Shown in pieces: positions 44,456-56,589 of a stretch of DNA of 64,000 bases; positions within the stretch are counted from its first letter, which is position 1; every line of letters begins with the position of its first letter. Below the pieces are notes generated by a model that saw only the letters and a program-made list of their open reading frames with translations, was not told the DNA's origin and ran no database searches. A program made the position numbers and the translations under genes. This DNA comes from Aspidiotus rigidus (Eukaryota > Arthropoda > Insecta > Hemiptera > Diaspididae), in contig JAVHKY010000003.1 in assembly GCA_035079385.1 (NCBI GenBank), positions 21,219,501-21,283,500 on the forward strand, written 5' to 3'.

Positions 44456-44912
44456 CAGGGAACCTGTTTTATGGGGGGCTATTTGAGAAATTTGGCGTAC
44501 GCCGTGTGCCGTGCGCCGTCCAGCGAAAAACTTGGAAAAAATTTCGACTCTCGAGCTATATATGATAAGGAGTTAGAAAAAATTTCGACTCTCGAGCTAT
44601 AGATGATAGGAGGGGCGACTTAGAAAAAATTTGACTCTCGCGCCATATATGATAGGAGAGGGACTTAAAAAAAATTTCGAATCTGAAGCTATATATGATA
44701 GAAGAGGGACTTGGAAAACTTTTGACTCTCGAGATATATATGATAGGTGACAAATTTTCCCAAGTCTCCCTCCTATCATAAATAGCTCGAGATTTGAGAA
44801 AAACTTGGACTTTCAAACTACATTATACTAGGCTTATTTTACGTCTAGGCCTTCTTTATACTAGCTTTATCTAGGTCTAGGCTTCCTTAATTTTCAATAC
44901 CAAATCCTATTT
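44456..44912 (+). mobile_element. HINE-1 copy lacking its right end
   Basis: The left end AACAGGGAACCTGTTTTATG (44456 on) is followed by the leader, about five units and the 'aggcttattttacgtctaggcc' module to 'caataccaaatcc'. The right inverted motif and stem-loop are absent. Confidence 0.7.
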
Positions 44913-44914
44913 TT

Positions 44915-45480
44915 CGCCATATTTCCTCTTCTTTCCTCATTCCCCTTTAGACCTATTCAGCTCGATCATCACAATTCTTCCCAGTCACCCTCCTCTTCTG
45001 AATAGCTTGCAAGACAAACTTCGTTCGAGCCCAGTTCCGTCTCCCCTCATATTATATACATAATTGGTACTTAGAATTTCTCGAAATTCTCCTCCTCATC
45101 AATCCAACTGATGATCGAAGTTTTTCTAGCTCGAGAGTTGTTATTTTTATGAGCCTCGATCCCCTCGAGATATGTAAAAAATTTCTTGAGCACTGATAAA
45201 TTATACCGAGTAAGTGTATGAGGATTATTTAGGTGGAAGTGGGTAATTCTTGTGTGACCAATTCTTAATCGGGTGAGGATGACTTCTTCTCGTCTCCATA
45301 TCCTATACGAGGATGACCAAGGGTGGGGATTTTTTTAATAAGGAGAAGTTTATCATGAAGTTGATTTTTCTAGAGTGATTTCCATGATATTGTGTAATAA
45401 GAGTATGGCAATGGTTTTTGTAGTCAGAAGGGGGGAAGCGGGATTTGTCGGTTATTTTCTTAAGAGAAGTAGAATGTTTG
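44915..45480. other. Intergenic DNA, nothing recognised
   Basis: A few 'agctcga' words resembling satellite remnants; no gene. Confidence 0.45.
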
Positions 45481-45489
45481 GCGATTTGG

Positions 45490-47250
45490 TCAACAGCGTC
45501 GTGTTCAGGGAGGTCGATATGCCCAATAATTTGGGTATCTATTGAGTTCAGAGTGAGTAATGTGAGGAGTATGCGTTGTGTGAGTGGGTTGGAGTTTTAT
45601 GAGCCAGAGAAGAGTGAGAAGATATTTGCCATGTAGAGGAAGTTGAGAAAGGTGGGAAAGGCAGGCACGTACGACCATGAGTTCAGTTGTAAATATGGAG
45701 GCCATGTTACAGATGCGATGAGAAGTTATTTGTCCGTCGATGGAGTATGCGTAACCAGATTCATTGGATGATTCAGACTCACCGATGAGGCAAAGAGTGT
45801 AGTCGGAATATATTCTTGGATTAATTTTTTGATATGTTGTACATAGGTTGTTTTGTGAGATATGAGGATTTCTATATTTGGTAGAGGGGAAGTCCAGGGG
45901 AAAGACCTTGTATATATGAGTTGTAGGGGATTCGCTTTGAAGGATTTGAGAAGCGGATACGGATATGTTTGGTGGGAGATCGGTTATCATTATGGTGGAA
46001 GATTTGGTTGAAGACTAGAACGTGGGCAGTTTGGAAGACAGAGGACAAAGGGTAAGTCTAGGAAGGTGGAGAGGAGGTTCAGCGGCTTCTGCACACAAGC
46101 TGAGTTTAGGGCTGGTACGGTAGGCGCCTAGGACTAATCTGAGGGAGGAGGTTTGAATGGAGTCGAGTAAATCAAGGAGGAATTTGTGGGCTAAGTTATC
46201 TATTGGAGCGGCTTCGTCCAATCTACAGTAGATGAGGTAATCAGAGGAGAAGTTTTCTGTTGCAGCCTTTTGAGGGGTGAGAAATTAATTTTATAAAGTT
46301 GAGAGCGCGTGTGCATTTCGCTTTAACGACTTTAATCTAAGAGGACCAAGTAAGCTTCTAATCGATATGTAATCCGAGGACTTTTCCGTAGTTTCGAGAT
46401 AGAGTTTGGAAGTTTTGTAAAATTTGGGATTGGCTAACAGGGGTAAGATTTATTTTCTCAAAAATGACAGAATAGGTTTTAGAGAAGGAAATCTAAAGCC
46501 GTTTTTCGATGTCAGTGCAGTAATTGAATTGAGGATTTCTTGAACGAGTCTTTATTGGGCTCTTTGAGGATTAGCGGAACAAACGGAGATATTGTCGGCG
46601 AAAAGGTGTTGGGAGAGAGGGGATAGACAAGTTTTGTAATATCGTTGAGAGCAGTTAGGAAAAGTAAAACGCTGAAAACTCCCTCTTGGTGGACTCCGCT
46701 TTCGACAAGGAGGGGCGAGGAGGTTGTGTCATGAATTTTTACCATAAGAATTCTATTGTCGAGGAAACTTTCGAGATTTTTTGGGAGATAACCTCAGAGA
46801 CCAAAATCGTGTAATTTGCTAGAGATGAGGTAGATGTATCTCCGGACCCTGGGAAAGGCTTTCTGGAGATCAAAGAAGATGGATTATAGGACGGATTTGT
46901 TAAGGAATGCGTTGTTTATTTGAGATTGGGGGTCGATAAGTAGCTGTAAAGTATTGCATCGTTGTCTAAAACCATATTGGAAAGGGGAAAGAGAGTTGTT
47001 AGATTCTAAGTACCACAGGAGGAGTCTTTTAAAAAAATTTTTGAAAAAGTTTGTCAAGAATACTGGAAAGAGTTGTAGGACGGTATATTTTTAAAAAGAG
47101 AGGATGATAACGGTTTTCCAGAGGGTGAAGTAGATGATGTGCGCGAAAATAGAGTTAAACTGGGAAAGAAGATAGGAGAGCGATTTGAAATCATAGCCGA
47201 GTGAATGTTTAAATTAAGCAATATGATTCTTCCTTGAGAGTTTTTTCAGA
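45490..47250 (-). pseudogene. Decayed non-LTR retrotransposon (RT and RNase H)
   Basis: On the minus strand, ESGVHQEGVFSVLLFL..LNDIT (about 46700-46640) matches the RT box normally GVPQGSVLSPLLFxxxINDI. LLDSIQTSSLRLVLGAYRTSPKLSLCAEAAEPPL (about 46170-46070) is the typical RT-to-RNase H linker. IYSDYTLCLIGESESSNESGYAYSIDG...ASIFTTELMVVRACL (45870-45680) is an RNase H domain (family: TDGS...GxAxx...SIFTAELxAI). Frameshifts separate the blocks, so it is dead. The 5' part beyond 46750 is inferred from weaker RT-like words. It probably belongs to the Jockey/I group. Confidence 0.75.
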
Positions 47251-47259
47251 TCGTGTTCA

Positions 47260-48110
47260 AAACCGCACCTTGTCAGCCAAGTAAATAGAGAAAAGAAATT
47301 GTAAAATACGAACGCATGTACGTTAATAGAAAAAAAAAGATCCGGAAATGTGAAAGCGTAAGTCGAGCAGAAATCAATTACACGTACTATTTAATCTCAT
47401 TTTCTGTCTTCGCTCAATAAGGTAAAATGGTGGTATTCTTGTGCTAGAATTAAATGATGTTTTGTGTGGACATTTAGTTGCTGGTTGCTCATCATAAATT
47501 ATCGGAATAAACATTTTACGCAATGGATGGATGCTAGCCGAATGAGTGAACGAGGTGAATATTAATTTTTCGACAAAGAAAAAAACTACCTAATTATTTT
47601 CTGGACGACCCAACAATACATTCACAATTTTATGCTTTGTTGAGTTTGACTACACCGTTATCGTTCCTCAGCGTGTAGGTCTGTCCGTCTAATCCAAACG
47701 TAAATCCATATACCTGGGTTACGTTTTTTCGATCAATTATATAGGTTCAGAACGTGTGGCTCAAACAGCTTTCCTACCTCATCCTATCTCTTAAAGATGA
47801 AACCATATTCCAAAAATTATTCTGTTTTAACTATATTCCCCACTGCTCAAAAATTCTTGATTGATATCACGCATAATTTTCACATTTGTCGGGTAGGTCA
47901 CCTCGACTTCCCTATTCACAAAATTTACAAACTTCCCGAATAAGTCCTTTTGACGTTCGCGCTCTACTCCAAATCTTATGAAGTATGACATCATATTTGG
48001 GAAACCAGGATGATGACCATCCCCATCCCCAAAATTTTTGTACTAATCGTTTCTGCTTTGTTTTTACATTCTACGGCTTCAGCTATCACTGTTAGGGCTT
48101 CACTTGAAGG
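47260..48110. other. Intergenic DNA, nothing recognised
   Basis: No exon, RNA gene or repeat could be supported. Confidence 0.45.
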
Positions 48111-48115
48111 ACGGT

Positions 48116-48434
48116 GAGGGGACGTCCATAAATTCCGTGAGTCGATTTTTGTGATTTTTCTACCCCTCTCCCCTCTTGATGAGATATCGTGAGATTTGCC
48201 TTGCCCCCCCCCTCTTATCTCGGTTGGGATTTCCCGAAATGTGTATTTTTGCTTTAAATACGTTTATCTGTGCTTAAACGCGTTTATAGAATATATTTGT
48301 GTGAGAAAAAAATTACTTGAGATTTGTCGGCACCCCTTCCCCTTCACGTGAGTTTTGGTGAGACTTGGCTGGACCCCCTCCCTCCCTCCCTCCCTCCAAA
48401 AAGAATGTCTCACGTAATTTATGGACGCCCCCTG
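48116..48434. mobile_element. MITE with GGGG(A/G)CGTCCATAAATT ends
   Basis: The left GGGGACGTCCATAAATTCCG and right inverted GGGGGCGTCCATAAATTACG ends bound about 320 bp with C-rich subterminal runs. No coding. Small frames overlapping it are artefacts. Confidence 0.75.
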
Positions 48435-49329
48435 ACGCTAATCCTCATTGGGACTATTTTGAAAACCTTCCACTGGAATGGCGTGTACCTACTAAAGCTC
48501 CAACTTTCACCATTTGTGTTGTTCTCGCTTTTTACAGAAAAAAACGAGGGGGTTGTGGTGGATACTTGAAAAAATGGCGGCTTTCGAGATATTTTGGACT
48601 CGAAAAAAAAATTAATAAATAGAGATCATCTTTAGTGTCTTTTATAGTTGCTCGATCCGGCTATCAGTTCTGACTAAAAAATATTGGATCGCGGATGAAG
48701 GCACTGTTAAGACATCAACCAGCTCAAACCTCTTCGTAATGTTATCAACATCCGTGACGTCATCAGCTTGGACTTGCCTATGACTTCATCAAATTAGTAA
48801 CTTATTACTTCTTCTTTTTCTCTCTTTCTCTCTTGGATTTGCAGATTTTTAGATTAGGTCGACGATTTCTAGTCCATCCAAAAGAAGAGGAAGAGAAGCC
48901 TAGCATTATTTGGTACAATGTATGCTAAGCCTAATTAAGGTACCATAGGCATGTGCTGGGCCCAGCTTGAAGCTAGTACAGCTTAATTATTACGATGTGA
49001 TTATTCAGAGGTACTGTACCGCCGCGGAAGAAATTATTCGAAGGTACTTCACAATTGAATAGTATACAGGTTATCAGTAATTCACATTCGATATTTACTA
49101 TGTTCCCTGTTTGTTTTGTCACTTTCCCACTCACGACACCTCAAGAACGGCGATCACTCGTCACTCCCGCTCTCAGTTTTCCGCGGAGCATATCAACTGG
49201 AGGAGTGCAGTGACAGGCCTGGACTTCGGAACTATATGTATGTAATAAGAGGGGAACTTGGAAAAATCCCGACCCCCAAGCTGTACATGATTCGACCTTC
49301 AGGTATGTACGACATAATGGGGACTTAGA

Positions 49330-49445
49330 ATACCTCAAAAAAACGTTCTGAGTCTTGATGTGTTTGAAGAGTTGCATATCTGGCTCACTGAAGGGGCTGA
49401 GTTATATTGTGTATGAAGTATTGCACATCTAGTCACTCGAAGGGG
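49330..49445. repeat. Short tandem repeat, about 55-bp unit
   Basis: Copies of 'tgaagtattgcacatctagtcactcgaaggggct', the last leading into the conserved part of the duplication. Confidence 0.5.
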
Positions 49446-49671
49446 CTATTTTTGGACGACAATTAGCATTTACTTCTAGCTATGTGATTCTTAAACATTT
49501 TATTTTTGCTCTAATAATACCAAATAAGAAGTAAATGATAATAATTAAAAAAAATTTTTTCTGTCTGAAAGTAATTGTGTCGAAAAATTATAAATCACCT
49601 ATAAAATCTAGACAAGTTATATAATTGCGTAACTTCTATAAAAAAAAAAAGATTTACATTTTTTATTACAG

Positions 49672-49968
49672 CTACTTGCCATTGTTTCCTTCCGCACAAT
49701 CTGTATAATATTTACAATTATTCTTAAATACTTGCTGATAATTACTGACTCCTACACAGTCAGGGTAATCAAAATAGCACATTGGTCTGGGAATTGAACC
49801 GTAGTAACATCCATCAGCAAAATCGCAGGCAACTCTAGTCTCATCCTCGTCGATGGCGTAGTCTTTATTCGGGTTTTTACAGCGACAAATGAAGAAGCCG
49901 TCGACATAAGCACCAGACATCCACGCGACAATGACGACAAAGAGAACGAAAAAAGTATTTGAGTGCAT
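49672..49968 (-). CDS. Small secreted eight-cysteine protein, paralogue A
   Basis: 98 residues. The start is ATG at 49968, giving MHSNTFFVLFVVIVAWMSGAYVDG, a clear signal peptide. An upstream in-frame extension begins with TTG and is not credible. The mature part is about 75 residues with eight cysteines: CxC, then CDFADGC (Cx5C), C-x6-C, x13, and C-x5-C at the end (CKYYTDC). No known domain could be named. The minus strand has AATAAA at 49662-49667, right after the stop. An intron at 50165-50013 (CAG|GTAAAT ... TATACAG) would lie in the 5' UTR. Paralogue B shares signal, spacing and SNYQQVFKN. Candidate roles are a salivary effector, antimicrobial peptide or protease inhibitor; none is shown. 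Confidence 0.8.
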   Translation of the reverse strand: MHSNTFFVLFVVIVAWMSGAYVDGFFICRCKNPNKDYAIDEDETRVACDFADGCYYGSIPRPMCYFDYPDCVGVSNYQQVFKNNCKYYTDCAEGNNGK

Positions 49969-50499
49969 TCTTACTGTTTTCCTATGGTCCTTTATATCGA
50001 TTGATATACAGTCTGTATAATTGGAACATAATTGATATAGTAAAACGAGAAGAATGAAAATAGTGGAACGCAAAATTTGTAAACAATATCGTTCGTATCA
50101 ATACGAGTAAATAATTTGCATTGCGGCAATCCACTCCGAAGGAAAATTTTCAGGGAAAAATTTACCTGGTATCTTCCGCAGAAAAGAAGTCTTCTAAAGA
50201 AAATGTTATTGTTTAGTGATGTTGTAATGAAATTTACAGTTCTCATGGGTGGGAAACTTAAGGGGAACTTCTGCAGTTAACAAGGTGAATAGAGTTTAAT
50301 GGTCATAATTAGAAAAATTTGAAGAAAAGCAATGGATATAATTAGATCGAGTTGTGGTATCAACGCAGAAAATAAAAAAACTTGACTACACAAATACCGA
50401 CACGAGAGACAAACACTTGTAAACTGATCTAATATATTAAAAGTCACTTCACTGCTCATTGCTGATTGCCTGATACAATTTAGTGCCTCAGTATCCGGG

Positions 50500-51250
50500 T
50501 TTCTTGTTTTTTCTTAAAATTTCTTTCTAATTGAGTCTTACGTGACGGAAATTTATTTCTTAATTTTTTTTAAAAGATCTGGAGCTTCTTTCCCAACCAA
50601 GATGTAAAGCTCAAGATCTAAATGTGGAAGATTGCCTCAAGAAAATTCGCCGGAGAAAATTTGCCGTGTGAGAAAACTTTCTAAGCAAATTTGCATTACG
50701 AAAATTCAGTCGACTCGAAAATTTTTTGTTAATGTGAGCCAGTTGGAGTTACTGGGCCTATTAAGAAATAAAAAGCAGTCTTTTAGATTTGAATAGCATT
50801 AAAGTATTAAGTAGAAGTTCTTACTTGCAAACAGAAAATGATAACTCGAAGAGGACTGTGCTGAAACAATGGTTCTTCGCTTCAAAGTGGAGATGCTAAC
50901 TGATATAACCGACGTTTTAATTTATGTAATCGTCTATACATTGTCGGTAGCCTATCTTTTGCCAACATGTTCTAGCTTCTCAAGGTGACAGAAAATACAA
51001 CTTGAATCTTATCTACGACAAGAAATGGAATTTCAACAAAATTATCCAATCGGCAATCTCTTTATATTTTAATTCTTTTCCTCAACGCCTATCATAGCCT
51101 ATATGGATTAGCTTCCTAAAAATAACAAGTTTTTCAGTACCTACATGTTTTTAAGAAATTGGATTTATTGCGTCAAAAGAAAACTCTTGCGGAAGCGTTT
51201 CACAACTCCGTATATTATCAGGTTACATGCACGCATACACAATAGTATTC
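50500..51250. other. Conserved upstream part of the duplication, no gene recognised
   Basis: Aligns with 60470-61190 (for example 'gagtcttacgtgacggaaattt' and 'gacaagaaatggaatttcaac'). A short open frame at 51145-51381 is not conserved in full in unit 2. Confidence 0.45.
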
Positions 51251-51589
51251 AACTTCTTTTTTTTTACGAGCCTTATCATATCGATGAGCTACTCAGAATA
51301 CTTAAGTTTTTACGGAAGTTATGGGATTACGAGAGTAGGTACTTACGACACCTAATTCGATTCTTGTCTTTATTTTTATAATTATTTCAACGGATTTTTA
51401 GACTGTGAGACAAGTCATGAAAACAGACGAGCACGAGATAGTTGCTGCAAATTTTCAATTATGAACGAGTTAGTGGTTTAGAATTGAAAATTTAGTCGAA
51501 GTCCCTCTACAATATCTTGAGTCAATCCAGTTTCGACGTTGACGATGAGTCGAAGGTAACAAGAATGGGTCGATGTTCTATCATTTCAG

Positions 51590-51735
51590 TGTGATAGGAG
51601 GGAGACATGAAAACATTTTTACTTTCGAGCTACACAATACGAAAGGACTCAGAAAAACACTCTTCAAGACTCCAATTTTGAATTCAATTCTCACTATTGA
51701 AACCAATTCGACCTATAGAACAGGTTCCAAGCGCA
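51590..51735 (+). mobile_element. HINE-1 3'-end remnant
   Basis: 'gtgataggagggagac...tttcgagctacac' and 'agaACAGGTTCC' remain. The copy in unit 2 (61268-61407) keeps more of the right end. Confidence 0.5.
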
Positions 51736-51751
51736 AGTTTTGACAGTTTTC

Positions 51752-51960
51752 TTGTCTAAAAAAGAAAAAGCTTAACGCCACTTCCGTCAAACATTTTTTA
51801 TTTATTTATTTGCATGAGGTGAACGACGTTTCGAGGTTACAAATTTCATCTTCGGGGTCTAGATTAATATTACAAAGAGTATAAAAAGGAGAGAACACGA
51901 TACAGTTCAGTAACACAGCCAGGGACAGAAGTGGCGTTAAGCTTTTTCTTTTTGAGATAA
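51752..51960. mobile_element. 209-bp TIR element, unit 1 copy
   Basis: Bounded by inverted AAGAAAAAGCTTAACGCCAC. The interior contains 'gaggtgaacgacgtttcgaggtt', reminiscent of Penelope-type tails. Confidence 0.7.
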
Positions 51961-52369
51961 CAATCCGTCTGGACAGTAAGAATTCAAACTAAGTTTTCTT
52001 GTCGTTTTCCCACGTTTGTATCTCAATTTTCCTCGTTTTATTATTTCATTTACAGGCTCTTAACTGCACCCAGGCTATGAGCTTGATGGTGAATCGATTT
52101 TTAATACATTGGATGTAATTTTCTACTTTTAGATCACAGGTGATGTTTTGGATGGATAGAAGATCATCGGCGTGAGTTGTTTCGATAGATAGTGAAATTT
52201 GGTGGGTGTGGCAGAGGGAAGCAAAGATGGGCGTGCGAAAATGTGGTGACTGTGAGCGGGGAGTTGAGGCTACAATGTTCGCATGAGAACGAGTAAAGGC
52301 TGGAAAGAAGGTGAGCGTGTGTGAGTCGCGAGTGACCAATTCGGAGACATGTAAGGTAGATTTTGTGAC

Positions 52370-52620
52370 GGTGGAATTATTGATGGTGTGATCAAACCCA
52401 TGCGAATGGTAATAGATTTAGTTGGGCTAATCTACTAGATGAGATCTGATTTTGCCAGAGTGTGATCCATTTGTCGTTAATTTTAAGGCCGATAGTGTAA
52501 TTCGTGGAAGAAGTTCTTTCGCACTTTTGGCGGCTACATCGACGATTTCATTACCTTGGATCCCCGTACGGCTGGAGACCCAGATGAAAGTCAAGTCGTA
52601 ATGACAAATTTTTGACTTTG
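52370..52620 (-). pseudogene. RNase H fragment of a non-LTR retrotransposon, unit 1
   Basis: The minus strand reads FIWVSSRTGIQGNEIVDVAAKSAKELLPRITL, matching the RNase H end (FxWVPSHxGIxGNExVDxxAK). It is shared with 62130-62270. Confidence 0.65.
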
Positions 52621-53439
52621 ATTTTCATACACTATCAGATTATACACTCGAAATCGACACAATACAATGCTGACGTAGATTGTATAGGTCTTTTCACCGT
52701 ATCGATCTCGAGTTGAAATTCGAACTTGACAGCGAAAGAGATCGAGTCGCTGCAGGTGACAATGTATATGGAAGCTGGCCCTTGGACTAGGTGATCGTGA
52801 TATTGAATCACAATACTTTCTTGTGGCGGTAACAAAATTTTCTTATTCATAAGAGATTCGAGATTTCGATACTATCGAGCCAAAAATCATAAGATCTTTT
52901 CTGTAACTTTTAGCTACAAGGAATGACAATCCTCAAACTTTCTCAGAACTTTTAACCAAGAATTAATTAGGTTCTCTAAGTTATGGCCCAAGACATCTAA
53001 CGACGACATACTCAAAAGAGTAGAACAAACGGAGTAATTTAATAAAAATTTTCTGGCATAGCCAAATAAATGAAAATCATGTTCCATGTCTTTTATATTA
53101 TATCAGTCATCTTGAAATATTTCAGTCTAGGCTTCTACTAGGTCAAGTGTTCGTGAGATATTATTCGTTTACCCCTTTACCTATCTTGGCGTCGTATAAG
53201 TCTTGTATGAGAAATATTTTGAGGTAATTGTGGGTGTTCTATATTTTGAGATATCAACTTTCGGTGGGGCGAACGAGCGATCTCGCTGTTGTATTGGAAT
53301 GGTATGAGAAAATTCAAGTCTTTTTTGAGAAATATGAGGTAGCGCGAACTCGCTGTTGTATTGGAATGGTATGAGACAATTCAAGTCTAGGGGACTTGGA
53401 AAAATTTCGACTATCCAGCCACATATGATAGGAAGAGGG

Positions 53440-53826
53440 ACTTAGAAAATTTTCTAATTATTAATTATATTAATTAATTATTTAATTATCTATTTATTTA
53501 ATTATTTAATTATTTAATTATTAATTAACCAACTATTTATTATTATTACGCGGGGTCTACTCGCGAATTTCTGAATCACCCACGAAGTAGAGATTTTCTA
53601 ATTATTATTTAATTATTTAATGATTTATTTATTTAATTATTTAATTATTTATTTACTTAATTATTTATTTATTTAATTATTTAATTATTTATTTATTTAT
53701 TTAATTATTAATTAATTAATTAATTAATTAATTAATTATTTATTATTATTACGCGGGGTGTACTCGTAAATTTCTGAATCACCCGCGGGGTAGAGATTTT
53801 CTAATTATTAATTATATTAATTATTT

Positions 53827-53871
<45 letters not shown>

Positions 53872-53945
53872 TTATTAATTATTATTATTACGCGGGGTGT
53901 ACTCGCGAATTTCTGAATCACCCACGGGGTAGAGATTTCTCTTGA
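53440..53945. repeat. TTTAATTA minisatellite with a 65-bp conserved spacer
   Basis: Three tracts of (TTTA)n/(TTAA)n are separated by a conserved spacer, ACGCGGGGT.TACTCGCGAA then TTTCTGAATCACCCACGG, at about 53550, 53752 and 53893. Confidence 0.75.
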
Positions 53946-54029
53946 CGGGGGGAGGGGGGAGGGGGAGTTGTACTCGCGAGTTTCATAATCGGGGTCCGGC
54001 GAGAGAAAAGACATGGAACTTGTCTTTCA

Positions 54030-54830
54030 ATGTCTTCTAGCGCAGTACGTCTGAAAAACGAGGACTCTCTATGGAGGAGGGACTCCGATCGCTCTTTGAA
54101 ACCATGGCCAGTGTTAATACCGAATCACCCAATTTCTTCTTTTCCCACGCCTTCCTATTCTCATCAATTCTAATTTTGAGCTGACGTCCAGTCTCACCTA
54201 TATAGACTCAATTACAGTCATTACACTCCATTTTGTAAACCCCGCTTCTTTCGACCAGTGGGATGAGGTCCTTTAACTTAACGAACAGACTTTTTACAGT
54301 GTTAAGATTGTAATACATTGGCCGAAAGCCAAATGGGCGGAGGACACGACCTAACTGGGAAGAGAATTTCCCCCAAAACGGGAGCCTCATCCAACGTTTT
54401 CTAATATTTGACGCCGGATTACGGGGGAGAGATGTAGTGGAATCAAGGCTTTTCCGAGTGAATTTCCTATGGACCATCAAGTCAATATCTAAGCTGACCT
54501 CGTTCACTCTGGCCACGTGCTTTATAGTCACAAGCTCCTGTTGAAAAGCAAGCTGACCCAATGGAATACTGGTCAACAGGTGGATATAACTATTAAAACC
54601 GGCATATTTGTGAGCAATAGGGCAAAAAGATCTGCCATGGACAGTAATATCGGTCGAGGTGTCTCTTCTATATATGGCGAATTCATGGACACCTTCTCTA
54701 TTAGAGATAGTAAGATCCAAAAAATTTATACATGACCCGGCCACTTGCAACGTGAATTTGATGGAAGGATACAAACGGAGATCTCGGTGACCAGTCCACG
54801 TGCACAACACATCATCGACGTACCTGTCGA
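54030..54830 (-). pseudogene. Third Penelope-like copy, 5'-truncated
   Basis: The minus strand keeps RYVDDVLCTWTG (about 54825-54790), YPSIKFTLQ, INFLDLTI, a long homologous C-terminal stretch and RSGVYKMECNDC. A TGA then interrupts the GIY-YIG domain before VYIGETGRQLK (about 54205). Unlike the copy at 10042-12112 it retains the two RT aspartates but lacks everything upstream of the YVDD box. It lies inside the 52961-54917 insertion. Confidence 0.85.
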
Positions 54831-55702
54831 AAGCGCTCCGGTGTATTTGTATTTCTGTGGCTTTATTTAAATTACTCCGTTTGTTTTACTCTTTTGAGTA
54901 TGTCGTCGTTAGAGGGGTTTTAACCAAGACTTCATTTTCTGCGTATGTATATAGCCAAATCTCATCTTTGCCTTCTTGGCACACAACAACTCACCTGTCA
55001 ATTAGAACTATTATACACGTTATATGTGTAGCGATCGCGCGCCCGTATCAATCTAAAAATAATACCGGAACTCAACTCAACTTCGACGTCGACGATGAGT
55101 CGATGGTAAAAAGGAGCAGTCAATTTTGGTCGACTTTCATCCATTCTGAATCGATTAAGGTCGATTCTGGGTGAAACCAAATCGATTCAAAATCGACGTG
55201 AGTTGATACGGCCGTTCATGGGGACGAGTATTAGTAAGATAATTCAGGAATATCATTAACTCGATAAAATTGTGTCATGTGCCATAAATAGCGAAAACTA
55301 AGTCTGAACACCTGGTTTCGAAGCTTGTATTATGGGCACCGGTAGAATTATCTCCTAAATAATGACAGAGAACGTATAGACATACGTTTGCAAAGAGAGC
55401 ATAAAATAATCGTTGTATTTTTACAAAATTGAATAGAGTCTCAAATAAATGCAATTAATTTTAAATATAAAATCTTAACTATTCGAAGGTACTTTACAAT
55501 TGGAGGGTACAAATTATCAGTAATTCACATTCGATATTTACTTTGTTGCCTGTTTGATTTGTCACTTTCCCACTCACGACACCTCAAGAACGGCGATCAC
55601 TCGTCACTCCCACTCTCAGTTTTCTGCGGAGCATATGAACCGGAGGAGTGCAGTGACTGCCGACTGGAATACAACATAGTGTTCCCAATGTGTCAGCATC
55701 TC

Positions 55703-55877
55703 CAGTGGCGTATTTCCCAGTAGGCAAGATAGGCACGTGCCTACGACATAAAAGCAAGATAGGCTCCAGAGCCATCATTCCAGTGAAATTTTTGCTCGCA
55801 AAATTTTTACAAAATAGGCGCCATAAATAATTTTCCCTAGTATGCCTATTACGCTATGAAGTGTGAATACACCCCTG
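55703..55877. mobile_element. hAT-type MITE with 8-bp target duplication
   Basis: Starts CAGTGGCGTATTTC and ends GAATACACCCCTG, with AGCATCTC at 55695-55702 and again at 55878-55885. An 8-bp duplication and CAG ends fit the hAT superfamily. Confidence 0.8.
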
Positions 55878-56589
55878 AGCATCTCGCATTGCACGCCATG
55901 GCACCAAGCAGTTTCACGAATGCTTGCGGGCACCTAAAGAAGTTGAAGAAATTATGAGACAAGGAACAAAGTTACAGTTTTCAACCGACAACTGCTCGAA
56001 AACTGCTGGATGAGGAACAAGTGCGAGAGGATTGTAGTGTACCTTGAAATTCTTTTCCGTCAGCCCCACTTTCTGGCGATAATAATAATCCAACCACTCA
56101 CACCGGTAGATTTCCAAACCTGGAATTAAAAATAAAACTTTTGTTTCGCCGCAGACCTAAGCGTACTCGTTTAGTAAAATCCGTTGCAGATCGAGGCTCC
56201 AAGACTGAGATAAAAAACAAACAAACAAACAAAACGAAAGTAAGGCACTATAGTGCCCGCACGAAAGAACGCTGAATTTTTTAGTGGAGGAAGTAGTGCG
56301 AAGAAGAGGAAGATATGCGATCCGAAGTGTCCTGTATGTGACTTGTCATTAAACCCTGATGAGCTGGATGTAGTTTACGATGACTGCTCTTCTTCCCCAT
56401 TCTTAGTCTAATACAAGTCTAGTACACATATTGTAAGCTAATTGTTCTGGATCAAGTCATAGATTCCTCGCAAATTTTCGAGGGTGGGCGAATTTACTCG
56501 AATTTGAACTCTCAGGATTCCAATAGACGGCTGGGGTACTAGTAAAGAAATTGAAAAGAGGAAACCCAGTCTCAAAATTGCGAATTCAT

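Larger units (their letters stand above)
52961..54917. mobile_element. 1.96-kb insertion with 11-bp target duplication
   Basis: TTTTAACCAAG flanks it at 52950-52960 and 54918-54928. Unit 2 has a single TTGTAACCAAG at 62602-62612, the empty site. Near both ends are inverted TAACGACGACATACTCAAAA repeats (52998 on; 54913 back). Inside are the dispersed block shared with 22600-23100, an AT-rich minisatellite and a Penelope-like fragment. It is therefore a composite that moved as one piece or grew by nested insertion. Confidence 0.75.
49036..55480. repeat. Tandem segmental duplication, unit 1
   Basis: Starts ATTCGAAGGTACTTCACAATTG, which recurs with one change at 55481. From 49420 on, this unit aligns by eye with 58310-63190: the Cys-rich gene, its upstream region, a 'gaaatggaatttcaacaaa' segment, a 209-bp TIR element, an RNase H fragment and a shared tail. 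It carries a 1.96-kb insertion at 52961-54917 that unit 2 lacks. Confidence 0.8.

Noticed and set aside
48324..48622. Two overlapping plus-strand ORFs of 81 and 85 residues
   Set aside because: They run through the C-rich end of a MITE; no homology or splice context.
49969..50073. Longer N-terminus for Cys-rich paralogue A
   Set aside because: Starts at TTG and crosses a likely 5' UTR splice acceptor. The ATG at 49968 begins a typical signal peptide shared with paralogue B.
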